Counted from the stretch's first letter, positions 1 through 9,549 are shown. The stretch is 64,000 bases of DNA from Pelomonas dachongensis (GCF_043555865.1 NZ_JBIGHY010000002.1:186001-250000), one strand, 5' to 3'. The notes: generated by a model from the sequence alone, not told the origin. Numbers and translations: made by a program.

Positions 1-5
1 CGTGT

Positions 6-1229
6 TCAGCGCGGTGCCTGCAGCAACGTGGTCACATCTAGACGGTAGGCGCGCCAGGCCGGCCAGGCCGCAGCCAGCAGCGCCAGGCCGCCGGCCAGCA
101 GCGGCACCAGCCATTCGGCGTCACTCCAGCCCAAGCTGCCCAACCGCAGCGACTGGCGCTCCACCAGCAGCCGCTCCAGCACGGCAACCAGGCCGTGGCC
201 CGCCGCCAGCCCCAGCACCGCCGCCAGCGCGGCCAGCAGCAGCGCCTCCAGCGTGATTAGCGTGGCAACGCGCCAGGCCGGCGCGCCCAGCATGCGCAGC
301 ATGGCCAGATCGCCCTGGCGCGCCCGCACCGCGTGCAGCAGCGCGACCCACACGGACAGCCCCGCCGCAGCCAGCAACACGATGCCGAAGCCGCGCAGCA
401 CGTCGGTGCCGGCGCCGACGAGGTGCATCAGCCGTGCGGTCTCCAGCGCGGGTGCGGCGGACTGCAGGCCGTCCTGCGCATTGACCCAGCGCGGCAGCAT
501 CGCCGCCGCCAGCGGGCTGCGGTAGCGCACCAGCACCAGGGTCGTCTCGCGGTGAGCGTCGTGGTCATCATGGGCCTCACGACTTTCGTGGTCTGCATCG
601 TGCGACTTCTCGCCGTGGTGTTCGTCGTGCACGGCCCACACCGACGCGAGGTCGGTCAGCACCAGGCGGTCCAGCACACTGCCGGACTTGGCCAGCACGC
701 CTACCACCTCGAACTGATGGTCGGCATGCGCGCTGCCGCCTTCGCCCAGGCCGTGGCTGCCGGCGAAGCGGTCGCCCAGCCCGAGGCCGGTCGCCCGTGC
801 GACCTCGGCGCCCAGCACCGCCTGCAGCGGCTTCGTCCACATTGCGCCCTGCGCCAGCTTCGCGCCGTACAGCTCGACGTAGGCGGGTGTCGTGCCGACG
901 ATGCGATGGCCGCGGAACGCGTCGCCCAGCGACAACGGCACCGCCTGCGCCACCAGTGGCTGCTGCAGCAGCAAGGCGACCGTGGCCAGCGGGATGTTGC
1001 CGGTCGGGGCGTCCAGGTGGAAAACACCAGCCAGCATGATCTGCATGGGGCTGCCCTTGGCGCCGACGACCAGGTCGATGCCGGCCAGGTCGCGCTTCAG
1101 CCCCGCCTCGACCTGCGCGCCGGCGCGCAGCACGAAGGTCACGGCGGCCAATCCCAGCGTCAGCAGCAGCAGGTTCAGCGCCGTCGTCAGCGGGCTGGAC
1201 CACAGGTAGCGCCACGCGAGCCGGATCAC
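6..1229 (-). CDS. ABC transporter permease (FtsX/MacB fold) with histidine-rich loop
   Basis: Inner-membrane permease of 407 aa with the FtsX-like layout. One N-terminal membrane helix (about residues 12-35) is followed by a large periplasmic domain (about 40-265), then three C-terminal helices (about 278-300, 325-350, 370-395). The segment at residues 201-227 holds eight histidines among Asp/Glu, which suggests metal binding. It overlaps the ATPase gene start-to-stop (1226-1229), so the two form one unit. The same pair occurs in Pseudomonas aeruginosa PA4064/PA4065, a Zur-controlled zinc-linked operon (family knowledge). A zinc role here is inferred from that and from the His loop. The partner genes would lie left of the window. 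Lipoprotein or peptide extrusion is the alternative. Confidence 0.85.
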   Translation of the reverse strand: MIRLAWRYLWSSPLTTALNLLLLTLGLAAVTFVLRAGAQVEAGLKRDLAGIDLVVGAKGSPMQIMLAGVFHLDAPTGNIPLATVALLLQQPLVAQAVPLSLGDAFRGHRIVGTTPAYVELYGAKLAQGAMWTKPLQAVLGAEVARATGLGLGDRFAGSHGLGEGGSAHADHQFEVVGVLAKSGSVLDRLVLTDLASVWAVHDEHHGEKSHDADHESREAHDDHDAHRETTLVLVRYRSPLAAAMLPRWVNAQDGLQSAAPALETARLMHLVGAGTDVLRGFGIVLLAAAGLSVWVALLHAVRARQGDLAMLRMLGAPAWRVATLITLEALLLAALAAVLGLAAGHGLVAVLERLLVERQSLRLGSLGWSDAEWLVPLLAGGLALLAAAWPAWRAYRLDVTTLLQAPR

Positions 1230-1867
1230 AGGCTGACCTCCGCCACATCTTCCCGCGCACCCAGTGCCTCCACGACGCGTGCGTCGTGGCTGGCAATCAC
1301 CAGGGTGCAGCCCTCGCGCTCAGCCGAATCCAGCAGCAGCGCCAGCATGTGCAGCGTGTGCTCGTCGTCGAGGTTGGCGCTGGGCTCGTCGGCCAGCAGC
1401 AGCCGCGGGCGGCGCATCAGCGCGCGTGCCAGCGCCACGCGCTGGGCCTGGCCCACGCTGAGCTGGTGCGGCCGGCGGCCGGCCAGCTCGACGATGTCCA
1501 GGGCCTCCAGCAGCTGCGTGGCTCGGTCGGTGTCGGGCCGCTCGCCCGCCGCCAGCGCCGGCAACGCGAGGTTCTCGGCCACGGTCAATGCATCACTGAG
1601 GTGCAACCGCTGCGGCACCACGCCCAGCGTCGCACCGCGCCACGCGTCCAGCGCGCGCGGCGTCAGCGACTGCAGCTCCGTGGCGGCCACCTCAAGCCCG
1701 CCATGCTGCACACGCAGCAGTCCGGCCAGCAATGCCAGCAGCGTGGACTTACCCGACCCCGACGCGCCGCGCAGCAGCAGATGCCGGCCCGGACGCAGCG
1801 CGAAGTCCGCATAACTGATCTCGGCGCCACCGCCGTAGCGGTGGCGCAGGCCGGACCACGCCAGCAT
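1226..1867 (-). CDS. ABC transporter ATP-binding protein
   Basis: Cytoplasmic ATPase of 213 aa driving the permease encoded next to it. Walker A (GASGSGKST, about residues 36-44), the signature LSVGQ and Walker B (LLLADEPSANLD) are all present, followed by the switch His in ASHD. I start it at MLAWSGLRH because this ATG overlaps the msrA stop by one base (TGATG). The frame stays open further upstream, but that part is only the shadow of msrA. It is of the MacB/LolD subgroup by length and by its pairing with an FtsX-like permease. Translational coupling to msrA is likely. Confidence 0.9.
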   Translation of the reverse strand: MLAWSGLRHRYGGGAEISYADFALRPGRHLLLRGASGSGKSTLLALLAGLLRVQHGGLEVAATELQSLTPRALDAWRGATLGVVPQRLHLSDALTVAENLALPALAAGERPDTDRATQLLEALDIVELAGRRPHQLSVGQAQRVALARALMRRPRLLLADEPSANLDDEHTLHMLALLLDSAEREGCTLVIASHDARVVEALGAREDVAEVSL

Positions 1868-2394
1868 CACTTGACCAGGCGCTTGAAGCTGGCCAGGAAC
1901 TTGTCCACCTTGCCCGCGACGACGAAGGCGCAGTAGCCCTGCTCCGGGTTGCGGGCGTAATAGTGCTGGTGGTAGGCCTCTGCCGGGTAGTAGTTGGCCT
2001 CGGGCAGCAACTCGGTGACGACACGGCCAGCGTGATGGTCGTCGGCCTCCTTCAGCACCTCGGCGGCCAGCTGGCGCTGCGCCTCGGTGTGCCAGTAGAT
2101 GCCGGAGCGGTACTGCGTGCCGACGTCGGCGCCCTGGCGGTTCAGCGAGGTCGGGTCGTGGATGGTGAAAAACACCTCCAGCAGCTCGCGCAACGACACC
2201 TCGGCGGGGTCGAACTCGACGCGCACGACCTCGGCGAAGCCGGTGTTGCCGCCACAGACGGCCTCGTAGGTGGGCTGCGGGCCAATGCCGTTGCTGTAGC
2301 CGTTCTCGACGCGCTGCACGCCGCGCACGCGCTCGTAGACGGCTTCCAGGCACCAGAAGCAGCCGCCGGCCAGGGTGATGGTTTCAGTGGTCAT
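1867..2394 (-). CDS. msrA: Peptide-methionine (S)-S-oxide reductase MsrA
   Basis: Reduces methionine-S-sulfoxide in proteins and free methionine, using thioredoxin. The 175-aa length is normal for a single-domain MsrA. The catalytic motif GGCFWC sits at residues 10-15, with the nucleophilic Cys in GCFW. The family segments around YSNG and TQYRSGIY are also present. Its stop overlaps the start of the ABC ATPase gene, so this repair enzyme is cotranscribed with a putative metal-linked transporter. No MsrB domain is fused or adjacent. Confidence 0.96.
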   Translation of the reverse strand: MTTETITLAGGCFWCLEAVYERVRGVQRVENGYSNGIGPQPTYEAVCGGNTGFAEVVRVEFDPAEVSLRELLEVFFTIHDPTSLNRQGADVGTQYRSGIYWHTEAQRQLAAEVLKEADDHHAGRVVTELLPEANYYPAEAYHQHYYARNPEQGYCAFVVAGKVDKFLASFKRLVK

Positions 2395-2403
2395 GACAGT
2401 CTT

Positions 2404-5400
2404 TCAGTTCGCCGCGAGGGACATTTCGACATGGGGGCGCCAGTCCTGCGCGCAAGACGAGTCGCAGAGCTTGGGCGCGGCCAGGAACACGCGCGCATTC
2501 GGCGCACCGCGTGCCAGCAGCGCGTCGCGCACGGCAACTGCGCGCGCCACGGCCAGCTGGCGCAGTTCCTCGGGATCGACGGTGTAGCTGGCCAGCAGCA
2601 GGTTGCGCATCTGCTCGGGCGGCAGATCCTTGGGCAGGCCCAGCACATTGCGGGGCTTGTTGGGCATGCCGCTGGCGCCGTAGACGCGGCTCAAGGCCAT
2701 GTCGGCGGGCGTGCCGGGCACGCGCGCCTGTTCGGCCGCCAGCGCTTGCGCCAGCCGCTGCTCGCGCAGCGCCATGCCCTCTCCCAATGGGTCGGCCCAG
2801 CCGGTCAGCGTCAGCTGGATGCCCGCCTTGTCAGCGAGCTGCCTGGCGATGCGGTCCAGCCGGTCGCTGGCCACCAGCTCGGCGGTGCCTGGCTTGAACG
2901 GCAACTGCCCGGCCTCGGGCGAATCGTTGCCGGTGAACAGCGAGAACGGCGACGTCAGCGCCTTGCCGATGAGTTTCAGGAACAGCTTCCACGCCACGCC
3001 ACCGACGCTGAATTCGGGGTCGCTCAGCGAGCCGCTCACGGGCAGATCGATGTCGATGACGCCGTGCTTGTCCTTCAGCAGCCCGAGCGCCAGGCGCACC
3101 GGCAGCGCGGTCGCCAGCGGGCTGTCCACGCGCTCGCCCAGCGTCAGCTGGCTAAGGATGATCTGGTTGTTCGCCACCAGCCGGCCGCCGGGCTCGACCT
3201 GATAGCGCATGCGCGCCGACAGCTTGCCGCGCTCGATGGCGTAGCCCAGGTACTTGGCCGCGTACGCCGACAGCGGCGTCAGCTCGACATCGGTGGCGTT
3301 GGCCTGCACGTCCATGGCCAGCGCCCCGCCGGGCTTGAGCTGCCCGTCCACCTCCAGCAGGCCCGTGCCGGCGACCTTGCCGCGCAGCGTCACCGGCGCC
3401 ATCGCCGTGCCGGTGGACGAGAACGCGCCCAGCGACCCATGCAGCTCGGACAGGCGCGCGCTGTAGTTGGGCTTCACGAACCGGTCGTTGAAGTCCACCA
3501 GGCCGCGGTTGATGCGGATGCGCTCGACGGCAAACTCGGCTGGCGCCACCGCGGCCACCGGCGCTGCCGACGCAGGAGCCGAAGCCGCTGCCGCCACCGA
3601 ACTGGCTGCGGCCGCGGCCGCCTCGGCCTGGCCGACCTCGCGCAGGTTGAAGCGGCCCTGCTCGTTGACGATGAGCCTCGCGTAGGCGTCTTCGAGCAGC
3701 GCCTCGCGCACGGCCAGCCGCGGCGGGGCGCCGGGCGCCATCGCGAGCCTGACTCCGTCCAGCTGCATCAGCTGCCAGCTGAGCAGGTCCTCGCCCACGG
3801 TGCGACGGCCCTCCACGTCGCGCGTCTGCATCAACGCCAGTGCGCCCACGCGCACATCGCCGCCGATGCTGAGCTGCCAGCCGTCCGGCCGCTGGCTGGC
3901 GGCCACATCGCCCTTCATGCCCAGCTCGGCACGCGCCAGGTGCAGCCCCAAGGCCGGGTCCAAATAGCCGTCCAGCAGCTGCAGCGGCAGGCCCCGTGTT
4001 TCCAGCACGCCCTGCGCCGACAGCGGCGCCAGCCCGACGCTGCCGTTCCATTGCAGCTGTCCGGCACTGGCCGCGACCGGCTGGCCGCCGTCGCCGAGCG
4101 GGGCGATACGTGCGCTGATGCGTACCGCCACCGGCGCGAGTGCAGGCCAGCGCAGCGCGGACGCCTGCAGCCGCAGCGTGTCCAAAGCCAGTGCCACCGG
4201 CGCCACGCCGGCGGGCACGGCCGCGTCGTGCCAGCGCAGGCTGCCCTGCTCGACTGCCAGCTCGCCCAGCTGCACGCTCCATGGCTGGGCATCTGACGGC
4301 CGGGCATCTGACCGCTGCGCCGAGTCGGCAGGCTTGAGTGCGGCGAGGTCCAGTCGCCCCGTCGCGTCGCGATGCACTTGCGTGCGCGGTGCTTCCAGCT
4401 GCAGCCGACCGAGGCGCAGGGTGCGCTTCGCCGGGTCCACGTCGGCCTGGTCCAGCAGCGCCAGGCCCAGCGTGACGGCACGCGGCGCGCCGGGCAGGCC
4501 CAGCCGGGCGTCGGCCAGCCGCAGGTTCTTCAACGACAGCAGCGCCCGTTCGGCCGCCCCCTCCGCCAGCGGCTGGGTCACCGCCAGCTGCGCCTGCCCG
4601 GACAGCGCACCGGCGAGGCCGGCCTTGCCGGGCAGCGGCAACCACCGGGCCAGCCGCTCCAGCGCGAAATCCTGCAGTTGCAGGTCGGCTGCCAGTTGCT
4701 CCGGCGACAGCCTGGCTTTCAGGTCGGCCCGCCCCTGTTCCAGGCTCAGGCTGGCCTCCAGCTCGACTGGCTGCTTCAGCGGCCACGCCGCGGCCCCGAC
4801 GCGCAAGGCAATGTCCTGCAGCGGCAGGTCCTGGGCCAGCAGCCGCCCTTCGCGGATCTGCACGCCGGCCACGCTGACCTGCCACGGCGCGGCAGCCGAC
4901 GCTGCGGGCGCCGGCGCGCGGCTGGGGCGCTGCGGCCACAGCCAGGCCTGCGGCGACTCCAGCAGGATGTTGCCGAAGCCGAGCTGACGGCGCAGCGGCT
5001 GCAAATCTGCCAGCGGCAGCTGCAGACGCTTCCAGCTCAGCAGCGGTTTGCCATCGGGCCGGGTCAGTGCGAGGTCGTGCAGGTCGACCCGGCCGCTGAG
5101 CTTGACGCCCGGTGCCTGCCGGGGCTGCTCGGTGAAATCCAGCGCCAGGTCCATGTCCAGCTTGCCGGACTGCAGCCGCGCGGGCAGGCTGGCCGGCACG
5201 TAGGGCGCCAGCGGCGCGAGGTCCAGCCCGGCCAGCTTCAGCGACAGCCGGCCGCTGGCCTGATCGGCAAATGGCAAGGCTTCCGCACGGCTGTCGAAGG
5301 CCACGCCGTCCAGCCGGCCACTGAGGTGGGGCTGCACCTTGACGGCCACATCGGACTCCAGCGTGGACAGGTAAGGCAGCGCCAGCTGCAGGCCGGCCAG

Positions 5401-5928
5401 CTCGTGCTGGCGCTCCACGGGCCGGTCGTCGAGCCGCACCCGCCCTTCGGTCAGCTCGATGTTGTAGACCGCGAACTCGGGCTCGTCGCTCTCGACAGGC
5501 GGCGTTGCGCCGCGCCTGTCGGCAAAGCGGCGGATCAAGTCGTCGATGTCGTACAGCCCTTCAGCCACCCGTGCCAAGCGCAGGTCGGGACGCTCCAGCG
5601 ACAACGACTCGATGACCACGTGCCCCCGCACCAGCGAGCGCAACGACAGCGCGGCGTCCATCCGGTCCAGCGTCAGCAGCGGCGGCAAGCCTGGCTTGGC
5701 GCCTGCAATGCTAATGCCCTCGGCCACGACCGCCAGGCGCCAGGGCTGGAACTGCGCGCGCTCGATGCGCACGACGCGGCCCAGCGCGTCGGTGGCCAGC
5801 GCGGCGCCGCGGCCGGTCAGCCAGTTCGGCAGCGCCAGCGTAACGATGATCAGAACCAACGCGAACAGGGCCGACAGGCCTGCCAGCGCCCAGAGCGCGG
5901 TGCGGAATGGGGAAGGGGAAAACGTCAT
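2404..5928 (-). CDS. DUF748/AsmA-like giant envelope protein
   Basis: Protein of 1174 aa anchored by one N-terminal membrane helix (within the first 40 residues) and otherwise periplasmic. It has repeated beta-rich AsmA-like segments with many LxLxxL patterns, as in DUF748 proteins and AsmA/TamB-like lipid-transport bridges. The C-terminal part (LTGWADPLGEG..LREQRLAQAL) resembles an OmpA-like peptidoglycan-binding element. I start at MTFSPSPF, 13 codons inside the longest frame, because the longer start would overlap the divergent YdcF gene. A role in outer-membrane homeostasis is inferred from the family only. Confidence 0.85.
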   Translation of the reverse strand: MTFSPSPFRTALWALAGLSALFALVLIIVTLALPNWLTGRGAALATDALGRVVRIERAQFQPWRLAVVAEGISIAGAKPGLPPLLTLDRMDAALSLRSLVRGHVVIESLSLERPDLRLARVAEGLYDIDDLIRRFADRRGATPPVESDEPEFAVYNIELTEGRVRLDDRPVERQHELAGLQLALPYLSTLESDVAVKVQPHLSGRLDGVAFDSRAEALPFADQASGRLSLKLAGLDLAPLAPYVPASLPARLQSGKLDMDLALDFTEQPRQAPGVKLSGRVDLHDLALTRPDGKPLLSWKRLQLPLADLQPLRRQLGFGNILLESPQAWLWPQRPSRAPAPAASAAAPWQVSVAGVQIREGRLLAQDLPLQDIALRVGAAAWPLKQPVELEASLSLEQGRADLKARLSPEQLAADLQLQDFALERLARWLPLPGKAGLAGALSGQAQLAVTQPLAEGAAERALLSLKNLRLADARLGLPGAPRAVTLGLALLDQADVDPAKRTLRLGRLQLEAPRTQVHRDATGRLDLAALKPADSAQRSDARPSDAQPWSVQLGELAVEQGSLRWHDAAVPAGVAPVALALDTLRLQASALRWPALAPVAVRISARIAPLGDGGQPVAASAGQLQWNGSVGLAPLSAQGVLETRGLPLQLLDGYLDPALGLHLARAELGMKGDVAASQRPDGWQLSIGGDVRVGALALMQTRDVEGRRTVGEDLLSWQLMQLDGVRLAMAPGAPPRLAVREALLEDAYARLIVNEQGRFNLREVGQAEAAAAAASSVAAAASAPASAAPVAAVAPAEFAVERIRINRGLVDFNDRFVKPNYSARLSELHGSLGAFSSTGTAMAPVTLRGKVAGTGLLEVDGQLKPGGALAMDVQANATDVELTPLSAYAAKYLGYAIERGKLSARMRYQVEPGGRLVANNQIILSQLTLGERVDSPLATALPVRLALGLLKDKHGVIDIDLPVSGSLSDPEFSVGGVAWKLFLKLIGKALTSPFSLFTGNDSPEAGQLPFKPGTAELVASDRLDRIARQLADKAGIQLTLTGWADPLGEGMALREQRLAQALAAEQARVPGTPADMALSRVYGASGMPNKPRNVLGLPKDLPPEQMRNLLLASYTVDPEELRQLAVARAVAVRDALLARGAPNARVFLAAPKLCDSSCAQDWRPHVEMSLAAN

Positions 5929-5959
5929 CACGGCGAACGCATTATTGATGTCGGCGATG

Positions 5960-6763
5960 ATGCCCACCGTGAGCCTCGCGACCGTCGCCTACCCTGCCCT
6001 CAAGAGCCTGTTGCTTGCAGCGATGCTGCCGCCGGCGCCTTTGCTGCTGCTGGCGGCCTGCGGCGGCTGGCGCTTGCATCGACACCGGCGCGGCGGCGGG
6101 CTGCTTCTGGCGGTTGCGTTGCTGGGCGTCTGGTTGTCGGCCACCGAGGCCGTCGGCGAGTTGTTGAGCAGGGCCGCAGGCCAGCCCGCCGCGCTGAGCC
6201 CGACCCAGTTGAACGACCTGCGCGGCCGCACGGACGGCGCGGTCCTGGTGCTGGGGGGTGGCGTGAACCGCTACGCACCGCCGTACGACGCCGGCTCGCC
6301 GAAGACCGCCACGGCCGAACGGCTTGCTTACGGGGTGTGGGTCGCGCGGCGCAGCGGCTGGCCGCTGGCCTTCTCGGGCGGCATCGGCTGGGCCGCGACG
6401 GAGCTGCGCGAATCCGAAGCCAGCATCGTCGGCCGTGTAGCCGCCGAGGACTACGCACTGCCGCTGCGCTGGGCCGAGGGCAGCTCCCGGGACACGCGCG
6501 AGAACGCGGCCAACACGCTGCCGCTGCTGCACAAGGACGGCGTGCGCCGGGTGGTGCTGGTCACGCATGCGGAGCACATGCGCCGCTCGCTGCGTGCCTT
6601 CGAGGCTGCCGCCGCGCCGCTGGGCATGCAGGTGGTGGCGGCGCCCGTGGGGCTGCGCGCGGACGCGCTGACGAGCTTCGACGACTGGTGCCCGTCCCCG
6701 GGCGGCTTCGCGCGCGTGCGCTACGTGGTCTACGAGACGCTGGCCTGGTGGAGTGGGCGCTGA
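5960..6763 (+). CDS. YdcF/ElyC family membrane protein (DUF218)
   Basis: Protein of 267 aa with two N-terminal membrane helices (about residues 10-28 and 38-58) followed by a soluble DUF218 domain. Family marks are GAVLVLGGG, then TAERLAYGV, the SRDTRENA segment and VTHAEHMRRS. E. coli ElyC of this family affects peptidoglycan and undecaprenyl-phosphate metabolism; the activity here is unknown. The start is uncertain: ATGs at 5948, 5957 and 5960 and a GTG at 5969 are all in frame, and none has a clear ribosome-binding site. The divergent DUF748 gene starts only about 30 bp away, so the promoters must overlap the reading frames. Confidence 0.85.
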   Translation: MPTVSLATVAYPALKSLLLAAMLPPAPLLLLAACGGWRLHRHRRGGGLLLAVALLGVWLSATEAVGELLSRAAGQPAALSPTQLNDLRGRTDGAVLVLGGGVNRYAPPYDAGSPKTATAERLAYGVWVARRSGWPLAFSGGIGWAATELRESEASIVGRVAAEDYALPLRWAEGSSRDTRENAANTLPLLHKDGVRRVVLVTHAEHMRRSLRAFEAAAAPLGMQVVAAPVGLRADALTSFDDWCPSPGGFARVRYVVYETLAWWSGR

Positions 6764-6783
6764 GCCGTTTTCACCAATAGAAA

Positions 6784-6811
6784 CCCCGCCGGGCTTGAAG
6801 GCCGGGCGGGG
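6784..6811. terminator. Hairpin between ydcF-like gene and ubiD
   Basis: A GC stem (CCCCGCC..GGCGGGG) lies 20 bp after the YdcF gene. Read on the minus strand, the stem is followed by GTTTCTATT, so it may also end ubiD transcription about 95 bp downstream of that gene. The convergent layout fits a bidirectional terminator. Confidence 0.5.
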
Positions 6812-6905
6812 TCGGGTGGCGAGGCCACCATGGGGCTCAGAGGCGATCTGCCACTGGGCTCCTGGCGCGCAAAGATTGCGCCAGAGGTTGTGCCTGAAAA
6901 GGCAT

Positions 6906-8468
6906 TCAAAGAGTAGGCGAGCCTCCCGCCTCCTTCAAGAAGAGTTGCCCGAATAGCGCCTCGGCCCGCGCCGTGACCTCCTGCGGCAGGCTGATGCCGC
7001 GGCCCCATTCGCGGTCGGTCTCGCCGGGCCACTTGTTGGTGGCGTCCATGCCCATCTTGCCGCCCAGGCCGCTGACGGGCGACGCGAAGTCCAGGTAGTC
7101 GATGGGCGTGTTGTCCACCAGCGTGGTGTCACGCACCGGGTCCATACGGGTGGTGATGGCCCAGATCACTTCCTGCCAGTTGCGCGTGTCGATGTCGTCG
7201 TCCACGACGACGATGAACTTGGTGTACATGAACTGGCGCAGGAAGCTCCAGATGCCGAACATCAGCCGCTTGGCATGGCCGGGGTAGGCCTTCTTTATCG
7301 ACACGACCGCCATGCGATAGCTGCAACCTTCCGGGGGCAGGTAGAAGTCGACGATCTCGGGAAACTGCTTCTGCAGGATGGGCACGAACACCTCGTTCAG
7401 CGCCACGCCCAGGATGGCCGGTTCGTCGGGCGGCTTGCCGGTGTAGGTGGAGTGGTAGATGGGGTTGCGGCGCTGCGTGAGCCGCGTGACCTCGAAGACC
7501 GGGAACCAATCCTGCTCGTTGTAATACCCCGTGTGGTCGCCATAGGGGCCTTCCAGCGCATGCAGGTAGCCGCCCTTCTCTTTCAGGGGTATACCGGCTT
7601 CACTGACGCCGGTATAGCCGGGCTCGGCGGGCGGAATGTGCCCTTCCAGCACGATTTCTGCCGATGCGGGCGCCTGTAAAGGCGCTCCCTCTCGGCCGAC
7701 ACCGGTGTTGACCAGCTCGGTGCGCGAGCCACGCAGCAGGCCGGCGAATTGGTACTCGGACAACGAATCCGGCACCGGTGTCACGGCACCCAGGATGGTG
7801 GCCGGGTCGGCCCCCAGCGCCACGGCGATGGGAAATGCCTGTCCGGGATGTGCCAACGCATGGTCGCGGAAATCCAGCGCACCGCCGCGGTGCGCCAGCC
7901 AGCGCATGATGACCTGGCGCTTGCCAATGACCTGCTGGCGGTAGATGCCCAGGTTCTGCCGGGTGCGGGTCGGGCCGCGCGTGATGACGAGACCCCACGT
8001 GATCAGGGGGGCCACGTCGCCCGGCCAGCAGGTCTGAACCGGCAGTCGACCGAGGTCGACGTCGCTGCCTTCCAGGATCTCCTCCTGGCACGCGGCACGA
8101 CGTTGTACGGCTGGCTTCATGTCCCACAACGCCTTGGCCATCTGCAGCAGCTTGCCAGCGTCCTTCAAGCCCTTGGGCGGATCGGGTTCCTTGAGGCTGG
8201 CGAGCACCCGGCCGACATCCCTCAAATCGGCCAGAGACTCAGCGCCCATGCCGAGTGCGACGCGGCGCGTTGTCCCGAAAAGATTGGTCAGCGCTGGCGT
8301 CGTGAACCCCGACGGGTTCTCGAACAGCAAGGCCGGTCCTCCGGCTCTCAGCACGCGGTCGCTGAGGGCCGTGATCTCCAGCACGGGCGAGACTTTTTCA
8401 CGCACGCGCTTGAGTTCGCCCAGGCCTTCAAGGCCCGCCATGAAGTCGCGCAGGTCGGTGTATTTCAT
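6906..8468 (-). CDS. ubiD: UbiD family decarboxylase (4-hydroxy-3-polyprenylbenzoate decarboxylase)
   Basis: Prenylated-FMN-dependent decarboxylase of ubiquinone biosynthesis, cytosolic, 520 aa. Family segments include RNLGIYRQQVIGK, the MRWLAHRGGA region, and KKAYPGHAKRLMFG near the C-terminus. I chose MKYTDLRDF as the start, which matches UbiD proteins; a nine-residue longer frame is possible. The prFMN synthase UbiX is not encoded in this window. The gene is monocistronic: it is divergent from the lytic transglycosylase gene and convergent with the YdcF gene. Confidence 0.94.
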   Translation of the reverse strand: MKYTDLRDFMAGLEGLGELKRVREKVSPVLEITALSDRVLRAGGPALLFENPSGFTTPALTNLFGTTRRVALGMGAESLADLRDVGRVLASLKEPDPPKGLKDAGKLLQMAKALWDMKPAVQRRAACQEEILEGSDVDLGRLPVQTCWPGDVAPLITWGLVITRGPTRTRQNLGIYRQQVIGKRQVIMRWLAHRGGALDFRDHALAHPGQAFPIAVALGADPATILGAVTPVPDSLSEYQFAGLLRGSRTELVNTGVGREGAPLQAPASAEIVLEGHIPPAEPGYTGVSEAGIPLKEKGGYLHALEGPYGDHTGYYNEQDWFPVFEVTRLTQRRNPIYHSTYTGKPPDEPAILGVALNEVFVPILQKQFPEIVDFYLPPEGCSYRMAVVSIKKAYPGHAKRLMFGIWSFLRQFMYTKFIVVVDDDIDTRNWQEVIWAITTRMDPVRDTTLVDNTPIDYLDFASPVSGLGGKMGMDATNKWPGETDREWGRGISLPQEVTARAEALFGQLFLKEAGGSPTL

Positions 8469-8501
8469 AACCAAAAGTAGTTTTGATTGAGTCAAACAAC
8501 C

Positions 8502-8529
8502 TTGACTGGTTATCTTCGACCCGTAAAAT
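8502..8529 (+). promoter_or_regulatory. Candidate sigma-70 promoter for the lytic transglycosylase gene
   Basis: TTGACT at 8502-8507 and TAAAAT at 8524-8529 are separated by 16 bp in the divergent gap next to ubiD. The start codon is about 155 bp downstream. An imperfect inverted repeat (GTTTTGA..TCAAAC) lies just before it on the ubiD side. Confidence 0.45.
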
Positions 8530-8686
8530 TCGCAGGTTCCGGGTTTCTACTGAACCCATCCGGCCGGCTCGACAGGCGCGCAATGCGCCGCGAAACGCCA
8601 GCTGGCCGTGAAATTATCACCGTCGCCCTCCACAGACTGCCGCTGTCGGCAGCAGCCTGCGGCAGAGCGCGACACAAGGGAGTCGC

Positions 8687-9547
8687 ATGACGACACGTCA
8701 AGACCTACTCAGCCTGGTTCGCCTCACGCGGAATTCGGCGTCGCTGTTCGTGAAGGACATCGGCAACGGCCTGCTCGTGGTCAGCCACAACACGCTGGCT
8801 CTGGTCGGGCTGGCCGTTGTGGCCGTGCTGCTGGTGTTTTCCAGCCAGGCCGGGCTGCGCGAGAAGCTGGAATCCGCCACGCTGGGCTGGCTGAACGCCC
8901 GCCAGGAGGCGCGTGCCGAAGCCGAGGGCAACACGCTGTTTGCCGCCGCCGAGCCGGACGCCATCACCCGCGCTACCGCGGCCGATCCACGCGAGCTGAG
9001 CCGCCAGCAAGCCGCCGTGGCACATTGGCTCGCCCGTCGATACCGCGTGGCCCCGGAGCCTGTCAGCCGGCTGGTTCAGGAAGCATGGGCCGTCGGCCAG
9101 CGCGCCAAGGTCGAGCCCACGCTGATCCTGGCCATCATGGCCATCGAATCCGGCTTCAACCCGTTCGCCCAGAGCCCCGTGGGCGCGCAAGGCCTGATGC
9201 AGGTGATGACGCGCGTGCACGACGACAAGTACGAGGCTTTTGGCGGTACGCACGCTGCATTCGATCCGGTGACCAACCTGCGGGTAGGCGTGCAGGTGCT
9301 GAAGGAATGCATCCAGCGCGCCGGCGGCCTGGAGGAAGGCCTGCGCTACTACGTGGGCGCCGCCAACCTGGCCGACGACACCGGCTATGCCGGCCGGGTT
9401 CTGGGCGAGCACGACCTGCTGAAGGCGGTCGTCTCCGGCCGCAGCGTGCCGGCCAACGCGACGGCGACGGTGCGACCCTCGCCGATGCGCGAAGCCGCGT
9501 CGGCCCCGCTGGGGGACGATTCCGCCCAGGTCGCCCTGCTGCGCTGA
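8687..9547 (+). CDS. Membrane-anchored lytic transglycosylase (SLT fold)
   Basis: Peptidoglycan lytic transglycosylase of 286 aa. One membrane segment (about residues 37-58, LALVGLAVVAVLLVF) leaves the catalytic domain in the periplasm. The SLT motif is clear: AIMAIESGFNPFAQ carries the catalytic Glu, followed by GAQGLMQVM and the YYVGAAN segment (AYNAG-like). The ribosome-binding site AAGGGAG lies five bases before the ATG. The C-terminal tail of about 50 residues after the catalytic domain is low in complexity. The gene stands alone between ubiD and the glyA riboswitch. Confidence 0.9.
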   Translation: MTTRQDLLSLVRLTRNSASLFVKDIGNGLLVVSHNTLALVGLAVVAVLLVFSSQAGLREKLESATLGWLNARQEARAEAEGNTLFAAAEPDAITRATAADPRELSRQQAAVAHWLARRYRVAPEPVSRLVQEAWAVGQRAKVEPTLILAIMAIESGFNPFAQSPVGAQGLMQVMTRVHDDKYEAFGGTHAAFDPVTNLRVGVQVLKECIQRAGGLEEGLRYYVGAANLADDTGYAGRVLGEHDLLKAVVSGRSVPANATATVRPSPMREAASAPLGDDSAQVALLR

Positions 9548-9549
9548 AC

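Noticed and set aside
1963..4296. Long plus-strand open frame (777 codons)
   Set aside because: Antisense shadow of msrA and the DUF748 gene; Gln/Arg/His-rich with no domain, a typical effect of high GC.
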